From: Faecimorpha stercoravium
GTDB lineage: Bacteria > Bacillota > Clostridia > Lachnospirales > Bianqueaceae
Reading direction: 5' to 3'
Assembly: GCA_018712555.1 (NCBI GenBank)
Contig: DVGT01000023.1
Coordinates: 1 to 35,290, forward strand
DNA: 35,290 nt
Both the position numbers and the translations under genes were made by a program. This document shows, one piece after another, positions 1 through 7,881 of this stretch. The notes beneath the pieces were generated by a model. The model was not told the DNA's origin. It saw nothing but the letters and a program-made list of their open reading frames with translations, and made no database searches. Within the stretch, counting starts at the first letter, position 1; the number at the start of each line of letters is the position of its first letter.

Positions 1-128
1 TTTACCATATCAACCTTTGCCGGAACGATATCCACAGCATAAACCTTATGATGCTGAGACAGCAGTGTGGCAATTGACAATCCCACATATCCAGTTCCAG
101 CCACAGCAATCGTATACTTCTTATCCAT
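1..128 (-). CDS. UDP-glucose 6-dehydrogenase, N-terminal part (gene leaves the window)
   Basis: The minus strand encodes an N-terminus starting MDKKYTIAVAGTGYVGLS, with the Rossmann NAD-binding signature GTGYVG near residues 11-16. This is the start of a UDP-glucose/UDP-GlcNAc-type 6-dehydrogenase, the family that makes UDP-uronic acids for surface polysaccharides. Only about 42 codons are present; the rest lies beyond base 1. The ATG at 126-128 is preceded by an AGAGGAAG-like ribosome binding site. The N-terminus is almost identical to that of the truncated copy at 836-1309, so this is a second copy of the same gene, perhaps the functional one. Its exact sugar substrate cannot be told from this fragment. 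Confidence 0.85.
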   Translation of the reverse strand, partial: MDKKYTIAVAGTGYVGLSIATLLSQHHKVYAVDIVPAKVDMV

Positions 129-183
129 AACGTACTTCCTCTTTCCATCCGGCAGAGCCGGAATATTTTCTATGAACGAAATC

Positions 184-235
184 ACTGTGGAAAATTCATT
201 TAAGCATTTGCAATATCTTCATAATTTCCACAGTG
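184..235 (-). promoter_or_regulatory. Inverted repeat in the leader of the left dehydrogenase gene
   Basis: CACTGTGGAAA at 184-194 is matched by its exact complement TTTCCACAGTG at 225-235, with a 30-base loop between. The element lies about 55 bases upstream of the start codon at 128. No U-tract follows on the minus strand, so it is not a clear terminator. It could be an operator or a structured mRNA leader. Confidence 0.4.
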
Positions 236-582
236 CCCTAACAGCCAAAGTAATCCATTAAATCTATTTCTCAGGTCATGTATGTCCAATCAACGCAGTA
301 CAAAATCTTGTTAAATCAATGCCTGAAATGTTCATTTACATTCCATAACCAGCAACTATTCCATTTAGGGCAGACACCTTAAATGTTGAATACATTATTG
401 ACTTCGATTTGCTTCAATAATCCCCTTTGGATAGACACCCTTTGTACATAGCAATCGAAAACAGACGCTCACGAATCAGCTAATATCATTTGGACATGCC
501 TGCTCTTATGTAACGAAAATTGCTCGAAAAGGCTGATAAAATCAGGCTTTCCGCAGTTTGGACATCATTCTTCATGTCATAG

Positions 583-731
583 CTTTCGCTTTATAATGAC
601 CTAATTACTCTTCGCTGACTCTTATCCAAAATGAATAATTTCATACCATTATCATCCTCGGACAGCTTCTACTTTCGCTTTATAATAGGTAGCCACTCCG
701 CCTAACCCATCAGCCTTTCGCTTTATAATGA
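583..731. repeat. Three direct copies of CTTTCGCTTTATAATGA
   Basis: The motif CTTTCGCTTTATAATGA occurs at 583-599 and 715-731, and as CTTTCGCTTTATAATAG at 672-688. Start-to-start distances are 89 and 43 bases, so it is not a regular tandem array or a CRISPR. The core contains TATAAT on the plus strand, but no plus-strand gene follows. Its role is unknown. Confidence 0.55.
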
Positions 732-835
732 AGAAATCACTATACAAACGCTTCTACACAAAACTTTCTTTTTCAGCCACTTTTGATGTAGAAAACGGTC
801 ATCATAGCCTATTTTCGAACCACTAAAAATTCAGC

Positions 836-1309
836 CTAGCCATTGTCGTATAACGCCTTTGACTCTCTCAAGAATTCTGGACTAAAGATAATATTCTTAC
901 TCCCTGTCTTCTCCCGAATGCTCTTTGTATATCCAACCGGAATCGTACTCTTAATCACCATAATGGCATTCGGATTGTACTTCATCACCAAGTCAATGAC
1001 ATTCTCAACAGCGGAAGTATCAAAGTGCTGTGTAGCAGAATCATAGTTCGTCGGCGCTGCAATAACAACAAAATCCGCGGTGCTATATGCTTCCTCTGCA
1101 TCCAGTGTTGCCGTCAAATCCAAATCCTTTTCTGCCAGATATTTTTCAATATACTCATCCTGAATCGGTGATTTGCGTTGATTAATTTGCTCCACCTTTT
1201 CCGGTATGATATCTACGGCATATACCTTGTGGTGCTGCGAGAGCAACGTCGCAATGGAAAGGCCGACATAGCCGGTTCCTGCGACTGCGACCGTGTATTT
1301 CTTATCCAT
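836..1309 (-). pseudogene. UDP-glucose 6-dehydrogenase copy, truncated after the NAD-binding domain
   Basis: The product begins MDKKYTVAVAGTGYVGLS and covers only the NAD-binding domain: the GTGYVG loop, APTNYD near residue 86, and the IKSTIPVGYT motif near 118-127. It stops at residue 157, right after SPEFLRESKALYDNG, where intact enzymes continue to about 390 residues with the central and UDP-binding domains, including the catalytic cysteine. So it cannot be an active dehydrogenase. The stop codon lies in a short sequence resembling one downstream of the sugar transferase gene (about 1405-1447), which suggests a recombination junction. The start is preceded by an AAGGA-type site. It is probably a decayed duplicate of the gene that leaves the window at base 1. 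Confidence 0.85.
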
Positions 1310-1351
1310 TTTTTCTCAAATCCTTTATAGAAAATATCTATATATAATAAA

Positions 1352-1395
1352 CATCCTATCTACTCTTAGGAAACATCTCTGTTTCTGATAGGATG
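1352..1395 (-). terminator. Hairpin between sugar transferase and truncated dehydrogenase
   Basis: CATCCTATC at 1352-1360 pairs perfectly with GATAGGATG at 1387-1395, with a smaller GAAAC/GTTTC hairpin inside the loop. On the minus strand it is followed by TTTATTATATATAG. This looks like an intrinsic terminator or attenuator about 45 bases before the dehydrogenase start. In a LoaP-controlled locus such an internal terminator could be a read-through point (inference). Confidence 0.5.
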
Positions 1396-1423
1396 ATTGC
1401 GAGCATTTTCGAAAATTTATCCA

Positions 1424-1450
1424 CAACAAATACGCCCTAGCCATTTGTTG
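1424..1450. repeat. Perfect 8-bp inverted repeat
   Basis: CAACAAAT at 1424-1431 and ATTTGTTG at 1443-1450 are exact complements around an 11-base loop. The loop carries the sequence CCTAGCCAT, which also appears at the broken end of the dehydrogenase fragment near 835-843. There is no U-tract. The element lies in the 196-base gap between the transferase and the dehydrogenase fragment. Confidence 0.4.
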
Positions 1451-1505
1451 CACATTTCATATTCTTTCGATTTTTTATGCTGCTACCTCTCGGCAGCAGC
1501 ATGTT

Positions 1506-2921
1506 TTATTCAGCGCCCTCCCGAAGAAGGACAACCTTCACTGTTTTTAAGATGATCTTGATGTCCAGGCCAATAGACCAATTGCGAATGTATTCGCTGT
1601 CCAATTTTACCACTTCTTCGAAGTCAGTAATGGAAGATCGGCCGGACACCTGCCACATGCCTGTGATGCCAGGCTTAAAGGCCAGCCGAAACTTATGATG
1701 CAGCTCGTACTGTTTGTACTCATCCAGCGTGGGAGGTCTTGTGCCCACGAGGGACATATCCCCTTTCAGGATGTTCCAAAACTGCGGCAGTTCATCAATG
1801 GAGGCTTTGCGGATAAAGTGTCCAAATGGAAAGATCCGAGGATCATTCTCCATCTTAAACATGAGACCCTGCATCTGGTTTTGAGCCATGAGTTCCTTTT
1901 TGCGCTCTTCCGCGTCCACATACATGGAGCGGAACTTGTAGATCTTAAAGGGGCGGCCGTTCTTTCCAACTCGCATCTGTGAGAAGAAGACGGGGCCTGG
2001 CGCCTGGATCTTGATGATCGGCGCTACAAAAAGAAAAGCAATGCCGGTAACCAGGAGGCCCACTACGGCAGCCGCAATATCCATGATTCTCTTTAAGGCC
2101 ATCTGTGTGCGAGTCACCAGCTTTGGAGAGGAAGTGATCGCCGTGTAATGACCAAACTGAGAAACCGTCTGTGGAAACGAAGCGGGAAACAGCGACGGAA
2201 CATTGAGATGCGCAGTTGTACCCGTCTCCTCAATCGGAGAGACTACCTGCGGCAGGCAAGGATCACTGAGCTTCAGGGCAATGAAAATTTCATCCACCAC
2301 CTGCTGGCGCATATACTCCCCATAGGTGGACAGATCAGCCACCACGGGCACATCCAGTACCATCGAACCAGCCGGAACCGTCTGATCCGTGTAGACAACA
2401 CCCGTCAGACGAAATCGGTTGTAGCAGATGCGTTTCAGCTCCTGAACGACAGATTCAGCCTGTGCCGCCTGCGTCACTACCAACATGTATGGAAGAGAAA
2501 GTGACGTCTCCTCCATGTGTTTGATCAGATACCGTAGCACCAGCCGTCCCACATACATGGAAACGAAACTAAAAGTTCCCGTTAAAATCAAAACCGCTCT
2601 GGAGTATTGATCCGTGGACTGGACAATGAAGAAGTAAAGCAGCAGGAAACCAGCCATCAGCAAACAATGAACTAGAACAGCACTCAATTCCTTCAAATAT
2701 CCCCGTCTAAGAATGCCCGAATAGTTTCCGAAAACAAAAGCCACCACTATATGCAACATAGGCAGGAACAAAATCAAGTTCCGATAAAGAGAGTCTCCTG
2801 TCGGCAACGAACCGCCGTTACGGATAAAATAAGCCAAAAAAAGAGAAAGCTCCAGGGCAAAAATATCGACAATAATAAAATCCCAGTGCTTTCCTAGGCC
2901 ATTTTTTGTCTGTCTGTACAT
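1506..2921 (-). CDS. Undecaprenyl-phosphate sugar phosphotransferase (exopolysaccharide initiation)
   Basis: This is a 471-residue polyisoprenyl-phosphate hexose-1-phosphate transferase of the WbaP/CpsE type. It transfers a sugar phosphate from a UDP-sugar to the lipid carrier at the inner face of the membrane, the first step of surface-polysaccharide assembly. Four N-terminal membrane segments (about residues 15-135) precede a soluble middle region. A further membrane helix (about 280-305, in the IMDIAAAVVGL stretch) leads into the C-terminal bacterial sugar-transferase domain. That domain has KIYKFRSM, the acidic IDELPQFWNILKGDMSLVG motif, and RPPTLDEY. An upstream TTG in the same frame abuts the AAGGA motif, so the ATG at 2921 is the better start. 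The gene heads the polysaccharide locus running left. The particular sugar is not determined by the sequence. Confidence 0.9.
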   Translation of the reverse strand: MYRQTKNGLGKHWDFIIVDIFALELSLFLAYFIRNGGSLPTGDSLYRNLILFLPMLHIVVAFVFGNYSGILRRGYLKELSAVLVHCLLMAGFLLLYFFIVQSTDQYSRAVLILTGTFSFVSMYVGRLVLRYLIKHMEETSLSLPYMLVVTQAAQAESVVQELKRICYNRFRLTGVVYTDQTVPAGSMVLDVPVVADLSTYGEYMRQQVVDEIFIALKLSDPCLPQVVSPIEETGTTAHLNVPSLFPASFPQTVSQFGHYTAITSSPKLVTRTQMALKRIMDIAAAVVGLLVTGIAFLFVAPIIKIQAPGPVFFSQMRVGKNGRPFKIYKFRSMYVDAEERKKELMAQNQMQGLMFKMENDPRIFPFGHFIRKASIDELPQFWNILKGDMSLVGTRPPTLDEYKQYELHHKFRLAFKPGITGMWQVSGRSSITDFEEVVKLDSEYIRNWSIGLDIKIILKTVKVVLLREGAE

Positions 2922-2950
2922 GTCTTCTATCAATCCTTAAACCGATTATT

Positions 2951-3495
2951 CTAGTAGAGCCAATCTTTTGTATAGCTGTTGAATAGATGTACGGTATTGA
3001 TGGGCTCAGCCGTGTAAAGGTATGCTTCGCCATTCACGCTCCAGAGGATACGTGACTCCCAAAAAGTATGACATCTCGGCTTCCCAAACGCGACACGGCG
3101 ACGATTTAAGTCCACGAGAATTTTTGGAATGGCGAATAACTCATCAATACACTGCACTCAGCGATACTAAACATTACCCCCTTCTTGATTTTGTCTGCGA
3201 TTAGTATACCACAAAGTTCTCTCGTTTGCAACTCATTTTCAAGATTTTCTTCAAATGCCTCAAGCAAAAAAATGGCATAATCATCCGGCTTTTTAGCGAA
3301 AACTATAAGAAGCCTTGTCAAAATCTCAGACGGATTCCCATAGATTACCTGTCCCCCGTCTTCCCGACAATATGTGTCTAGGCATTTTCCCGCATTTTTG
3401 CTCATTTCACGCCATTCTTTTTGTATGGTTGTTGTTTCTTCCTTCATATTCTTTACGTATTTTTTACAATGGTTGCCGGAAGCCATACCATACAA
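2951..3495 (-). pseudogene. Unknown ORF in the polysaccharide leader, split by a -1 frame change
   Basis: An open frame of 129 codons (3495-3106) reads like protein, then stops after PFQKFSWT. The -1 frame carries on from there to 2951 with equally protein-like sequence ending FNSYTKDWLY. The two frames can be joined at a run of five A residues (minus-strand CCAAAAATTC, about 3114-3123), giving a product of about 180 residues. One more A in the run would restore the frame. I do not recognise a family, and no strong ribosome binding site is visible. The internal Met at MKEETTT (about residue 17) is an alternative start. It ends 29 bases before the sugar transferase ATG. It may be a decayed gene, a phase-variable gene, a sequencing error, or chance. 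Confidence 0.35.
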
Positions 3496-3558
3496 AGATT
3501 TTTCGTTGGATATAGTTCACAACTCAATTTTCGTCTCTTCCTTTTCGCTCGTTCCCAC

Positions 3559-3654
3559 AAAAAAACATCCGAGATACACGGTATGATCTTTCCTGATTTG
3601 ATTCTGGATATTTCCATCATCTGCTCTAGGAAGATCATACCATGATCTCGGATG
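3559..3654 (-). terminator. Long intrinsic terminator after glmS
   Basis: The arms at 3566-3594 and 3628-3654 are complementary over about 27 bases with a small internal mismatch (outer arm CATCCGAGAT against ATCTCGGATG). The loop is about 33 bases. On the minus strand the hairpin is followed at once by seven T residues (complement of 3559-3565). It therefore ends the cdaA-to-glmS run and separates it from the polysaccharide genes. The stem is much longer than usual for an intrinsic terminator. Confidence 0.8.
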
Positions 3655-3665
3655 CTCCTTCTCCC

Positions 3666-5510
3666 TTATTCTACTGTGACGCTCTTCGCTAAGTTTCTGG
3701 GCTTATCCACATCATACCCCTTCTTGACGGACATATAATAGGCAAGAAGCTGCTGCGGTATATTCGCTAGCAGAGAGGTAAACATCCAGTTACAATCCGG
3801 AATCGTGATCATCTGATCGGCTACGCTCTGAATCAGAGCCAGATCCGCGTCTTCCGTTGTGATGCACAACACCTGCGCGCCTCTGGCCTTGACCTCCTTT
3901 AGGTTGCTGACAGTCTTCTCGATCAGGCTCTTCTGGGTGACGATGCCGATGACAAGCGTTCCGGGTTCGATCATGGCGATGGGGCCGTGCTTCAGCTCTC
4001 CCGCTGCATAAGCCTCGCTGTGCAGGTATGCAATCTCCTTAAGCTTCAGCGAGCCTTCCATCCCCGTATAGTAATCCAGCCCACGTCCCACGTAAAACAC
4101 ATTCAGCGGATCCACGCTGTCGACAATGGCCTTGATCTCCTCTTCCTTCTTCAGAATCTCACCGATTTTCGCCGGTAGTCCGATCAAATCGCCTTTCAGA
4201 TCATGAAACTCCTGCGGCGTCATCTTTCCACGCAGCAGGGCAAAATGCGCGGTCAACAGGTACATCGCCGCCAGCTGGCAGGAATATGCCTTGGTACTCG
4301 CCACGGCGATTTCTGGCCCAGCCCAGGTGTAGAACACATAATCGGCCTCTCGTGAAATGCTGGAACCGACCACATTGACGATGCCCAGCACCTTAGCCCC
4401 TGCCTGCTTCGACATGCGCAGAGCCGCCAGGGTATCCGCTGTCTCCCCAGACTGGGATACCACAATGACTAATGTCTTTTCATCAATGATAGGATCGCGA
4501 TAACGAAATTCAGAAGCGGTCTCTACTATAGTGCTGAGCCGTGCCACCCGCTCGATCAGGTATTTCCCTACCATCGCAGCATGATAGGCTGTACCACAGG
4601 CCACCATATATATTCGTTCCAGACCGTCCAGTACTTCCTTACTGATCCCCAGGTCATCCATCTTAGGAGCGTCCAGATTCTCCTGCAGACGAGACGCCAA
4701 TGTCTCGCGGACGACATGCGGCTGTTCATGAATCTCCTTCAGCATGAAATGCGGAAAGCCGCCTTTTTCAGCCGACGCCACATCCCAGGTCACATGGAAA
4801 ATCTCTCTACGAACCGGATTACCTTGCAGATCTACAATACGGATCTCTTCCGTATTCAAAATCGCGATATCATAGTCCTCCAGCAGGTAGACATCCCGCG
4901 TGTGCGCGAGCACCGCCGGAATGTCTGAGGCAATATAATTCTCGTTTTGTCCCAGACCCACGATCAACGGACTGTCTTTGCGGGCCGCATACAATTCCCC
5001 AGGGCGATCTGCGAACATAATTCCCAGCGCATACGATCCTCTCATGCGCTGAATCGCCCGGGAAATCGCCTGAACCGGATCCTTATCCTCCCGGTAATAC
5101 CGGGCAATGATATGCGGAATGATCTCCGTATCCGTATCGGACAGAAACGTATCGCCTGCAACTATAAGCTCTTCTCGCAACTGTGCGTAGTTCTCAATAA
5201 TCCCATTATGTACCACTACAACGCTGTGATCCTGACTCCAATGCGGATGCGCATTGACATCCGAAGGCTCTCCGTGGGTGGCCCAACGAGTATGGCCTAT
5301 GCCGGCACACCCCTGCGGGAAACCGATCTGTGCCAGATGATCTGCCAAATTAACTAGTTTCCCCTTCGTCTTCTCCACACAGATCCCTGATGGCGTAAAG
5401 ATCGCGATGCCCGCTGAGTCATACCCACGGTATTCCAGCTTCGAAAGGCCCTCCATGATCATGTTCGTGGCTTTCTCTTCCACGCCGATATATCCAATGA
5501 TTCCACACAT
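3666..5510 (-). CDS. glmS: Glutamine-fructose-6-phosphate aminotransferase (isomerizing)
   Basis: GlmS converts fructose-6-phosphate and glutamine to glucosamine-6-phosphate in the cytosol. This is the entry step to UDP-GlcNAc for peptidoglycan and surface glycans. The 614-residue product has the usual length. The N-terminal glutaminase starts MCGIIGYIG, with Cys2 as nucleophile, followed by GHTRWATHG and HNGIIENY. Two SIS sugar-isomerase domains follow, with VVSQSGETADT, the STKAYSCQL stretch and a C-terminal KSVTVE. The gene begins 5 bases after loaP with its own GGGAG site, so there is no room for a glmS ribozyme leader here. It closes a run that starts with cdaA, recalling the cdaA-cdaR-glmM-glmS order of Bacillus, but no glmM is present in this window. 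Confidence 0.97.
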   Translation of the reverse strand: MCGIIGYIGVEEKATNMIMEGLSKLEYRGYDSAGIAIFTPSGICVEKTKGKLVNLADHLAQIGFPQGCAGIGHTRWATHGEPSDVNAHPHWSQDHSVVVVHNGIIENYAQLREELIVAGDTFLSDTDTEIIPHIIARYYREDKDPVQAISRAIQRMRGSYALGIMFADRPGELYAARKDSPLIVGLGQNENYIASDIPAVLAHTRDVYLLEDYDIAILNTEEIRIVDLQGNPVRREIFHVTWDVASAEKGGFPHFMLKEIHEQPHVVRETLASRLQENLDAPKMDDLGISKEVLDGLERIYMVACGTAYHAAMVGKYLIERVARLSTIVETASEFRYRDPIIDEKTLVIVVSQSGETADTLAALRMSKQAGAKVLGIVNVVGSSISREADYVFYTWAGPEIAVASTKAYSCQLAAMYLLTAHFALLRGKMTPQEFHDLKGDLIGLPAKIGEILKKEEEIKAIVDSVDPLNVFYVGRGLDYYTGMEGSLKLKEIAYLHSEAYAAGELKHGPIAMIEPGTLVIGIVTQKSLIEKTVSNLKEVKARGAQVLCITTEDADLALIQSVADQMITIPDCNWMFTSLLANIPQQLLAYYMSVKKGYDVDKPRNLAKSVTVE

Positions 5511-5515
5511 GTCTT

Positions 5516-6253
5516 CTATTCTCCCTTCTGCTCTCTGTTCTCCCGCAGCGCCTCCTGGGTCTCTCGATGGATCTTTTCGATGTTTTCCTGGGATTGATCC
5601 TCCTCCAGGGAAACCACCGCGCCCGGCGTCTGCATGAGTCTCACCTCATAATTTTCTCTCTCTGCTATTTCCGGCATCCGCAACGTAACTTCTGCCTCCT
5701 CTTTCCGCTGTGCATAGAGATTCGCCACATCCGGAAGCACCGCTTCCGTCCGTTTCTCGTAAATCTCCAGAGCAACCCGAGTATGAATCACCTCGGAAAA
5801 AAGATGCAATTCCAGAAACGCAAGACGCTTATGCCGGTCGATCCTGCAAATACTGGCTTCATGTCCCATGAGCGGACCCTCTGTCACAATGATCTTTTGT
5901 CCCTCGATGATGCCCCGGGATACATGAACCACCTGGTCCTTACTGCCAAACTGCTTCAAAAACTCCTCTTCTGCCGGGCTGATGCAGAGAATGTCATCTC
6001 CGGCCTTTAAAAGAGTTTTCCAGCCGCTCACCTTCCGAAGCGACTGCAGGAGTTCCCTTGGCTGTTCTGTAATCATGAACACATACCCTGGAAAAAGGAT
6101 CTTGCGCACAATGGTCCAGACGCCATGTATCTTCCTCATCTCATCATAATACGGCAAGAAGCTTTTCTCAAGAACCGGAGGGCCCAGCCTCTCCTCACAT
6201 TTTTTCTGCAATTCCTGCTCCTGTCCCGTAGGAACCTGCATCACACACCACAT
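5516..6253 (-). CDS. loaP: LoaP-type NusG paralogue, transcription antiterminator
   Basis: This is a specialised NusG-family protein that binds elongating RNA polymerase and lets it pass terminators in long polysaccharide or antibiotic operons. The N-terminal NGN domain (about residues 1-100) starts MWCVMQVPTGQEQEL and includes the FPGYVFM motif. The KOW part (about 115-165) has the LoaP-like stretch GPLMGHEASICRIDRHKR. Beyond the KOW the protein continues for about 75 residues rich in Glu, Arg and Gln, longer than a typical LoaP of about 170-180 residues. The start overlaps the preceding FAD-protein gene by 13 bases and has a GGAGG site. The polysaccharide locus begins 2.6 kb downstream and is the probable target. 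The RNA hairpin it recognises was not identified. Confidence 0.85.
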   Translation of the reverse strand: MWCVMQVPTGQEQELQKKCEERLGPPVLEKSFLPYYDEMRKIHGVWTIVRKILFPGYVFMITEQPRELLQSLRKVSGWKTLLKAGDDILCISPAEEEFLKQFGSKDQVVHVSRGIIEGQKIIVTEGPLMGHEASICRIDRHKRLAFLELHLFSEVIHTRVALEIYEKRTEAVLPDVANLYAQRKEEAEVTLRMPEIAERENYEVRLMQTPGAVVSLEEDQSQENIEKIHRETQEALRENREQKGE

Positions 6254-7881
6254 GACTCTACCTCCAATGAAGCAAGATACATTCTGGCCGCTTTCAGGCC
6301 ATCCATGGCCGCAGACATGATGCCTCCAGCGTAGCCGGCTCCCTCACCCAACGGATACAGTCCCGGCAGTCCAGACTGCATACTCTCGTCTCTGAGAATC
6401 CGAACCGGAGAAGAACTGCGGGATTCAACGCCCGTCAGCACGCCGCCTTTCTCCGCGAAACCGCCCATACTCCGCTGGAAGGATAAAAGGCCCAGACCAA
6501 TGGACTGTCCCAGTTCTTCTGGCAGGATCTTTGTCAAGTCTGCCTCGCGGACTCCCATCGTGTAACTCGGGCGCACGCTGCCTGTCAGAAAATGCGTCTC
6601 TGGCGGCGTAAGCCCCAGCCCTTTCAGGAAATCAGCGGTATCTTCCACCGGTGCGCATCCGCGTCCCCCGCCCAGTTCATAGGCTCTTCTCTCCAGATCC
6701 CTTTGGAAAGCCACGCCAGATAGGGGCCCCTTAGCATATCCCTCATAGTCCTTCGGAGTGACACCCACCAGGATCGCCGCATTGGCATTGGCCTCATCCC
6801 GCAAATAGTTGCTCATACCATTGGTGACGAGTCGGCCCTCTTCCGAAGCCGCTGCTACGACCAGTCCGCCCGGACACATACAAAACGAATATACGCCGCG
6901 TCCATTCATCCCCTTGCCTGTGACCTTATACGAAGCAGGGCCCAGGGCCGAGTGCCCGGCATACTCCCGATACTGCACCTGATCTACCCATTGCTGTGGA
7001 TGCTCTATCCGAAATCCCACCGCAAAGGGCTTTGGCTCCATGGCAACTCCCGCCTTTTCCAGCATGGCAAAGGTGTCCCGCGCACTGTGGCCGATGGCCA
7101 AAAATACCGCGTCCGTCACAAAGGATGAGGTACTTTCTCCATTGCAAAAGATTTCCCATCCTTCCGGGCTCTGTTCGATTCCGCTCAGGCAGGTGGAAAA
7201 ATGAATCTGTCCGCCCAGGCTGAGAATCTCCTGCCGGAGCGCGCGCACCACGGACCGAAGACGATCCGTGCCAATATGCGGCTTTGCATCATATAAAATT
7301 TCGGCCGGCGCGCCAAAACGGACAAATTCCCGTAAAATGAAACGACCGATTCCGTCCCGATCCTTCACCAGCGTATTGAGTTTTCCATCCGAAAAGGTAC
7401 CGGCGCCTCCCTCCCCAAACTGTACGTTCGAATCCGGATCCAGCACGCCCTCCCGCCAGAAGCGTTCCACATCCTGCACTCTCTCCTCCACCGGACGTCC
7501 CCGTTCCAGCACGATCGGGCATAATCCGGCTCTGGCCAGAAGCAGCGCGCAAAACATCCCCGCAGGACCAAATCCCACTACGATAGGCGGCTTTCTGGGC
7601 TGACGCCGCGTCCGTTCCGATAGAATCGGCGGATCCTCTTTCCGGCGTTCCAGATCCTTGACCCCGGCCAGTTTCTTCATACAGGCCTCCTCATCTGCCA
7701 CCCAAGCGTCCACGGTATATGAAAACATAAAACTCCGTCCCCGCCTGGCATCCAAGGAACGACGTACCACTTCCCAGCGGATGAGTGAGCGCGGACGAAT
7801 CCGCAGCTTACGGCAGATCTCTTCTGACAGCGCTTCCACGGGCTCATCCAGCGAAAGCTTCAATTGGGTGATTCGAATCAT
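6241..7881 (-). CDS. NAD(P)/FAD-dependent dehydrogenase (COG2509-like)
   Basis: This 546-residue flavoprotein belongs to the uncharacterised FAD-dependent dehydrogenases often found in Firmicutes. An N-terminal domain of about 95 residues precedes the dinucleotide-binding motif VVGFGPAGMFCALLLARAG (about 101-119). Further FAD-family signatures are FGEGGAGTFSDGKLNT, AIGHSARDTF, and the C-terminal GEGAGYAGGIMSAAMDG that closes around the flavin. The substrate is unknown. The gene overlaps the radical SAM gene upstream and loaP downstream, so it is translated as part of the same run. Two phenylalanine/cysteine-rich stretches (YSFCMCPGG) occur near the middle, as in relatives. Function beyond flavin-dependent redox chemistry would be a guess. 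Confidence 0.88.
   Translation of the reverse strand: MIRITQLKLSLDEPVEALSEEICRKLRIRPRSLIRWEVVRRSLDARRGRSFMFSYTVDAWVADEEACMKKLAGVKDLERRKEDPPILSERTRRQPRKPPIVVGFGPAGMFCALLLARAGLCPIVLERGRPVEERVQDVERFWREGVLDPDSNVQFGEGGAGTFSDGKLNTLVKDRDGIGRFILREFVRFGAPAEILYDAKPHIGTDRLRSVVRALRQEILSLGGQIHFSTCLSGIEQSPEGWEIFCNGESTSSFVTDAVFLAIGHSARDTFAMLEKAGVAMEPKPFAVGFRIEHPQQWVDQVQYREYAGHSALGPASYKVTGKGMNGRGVYSFCMCPGGLVVAAASEEGRLVTNGMSNYLRDEANANAAILVGVTPKDYEGYAKGPLSGVAFQRDLERRAYELGGGRGCAPVEDTADFLKGLGLTPPETHFLTGSVRPSYTMGVREADLTKILPEELGQSIGLGLLSFQRSMGGFAEKGGVLTGVESRSSSPVRILRDESMQSGLPGLYPLGEGAGYAGGIMSAAMDGLKAARMYLASLEVESCGV

Larger units (their letters stand above)
129..835. other. Noncoding gap between two UDP-sugar dehydrogenase copies
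   Basis: No credible gene is visible in these 707 bases on either strand. The stretch is AT-rich. It holds three direct copies of a 17-base motif (583-731), an inverted repeat at 184-235, and a small GC hairpin at 149-161 (CCGGC-AGA-GCCGG) just upstream of the ribosome binding site of the left-hand dehydrogenase. It probably combines a long leader for that gene with debris from a rearrangement. Confidence 0.6.

Noticed and set aside
583..731. Remnant CRISPR array
   Set aside because: The motif is only 17 bases, the spacing is irregular (89 and 43), and no cas genes are visible.
1477..1505. Hairpin ATGCTGCT/AGCAGCAT as terminator of the sugar transferase gene
   Set aside because: On the minus strand an A-run, not a T-run, follows. 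It would only suit plus-strand transcription, where no gene ends.
5511..5560. glmS ribozyme upstream of glmS
   Set aside because: loaP ends 5 bases before glmS, leaving no room for the ribozyme of about 150 bases.
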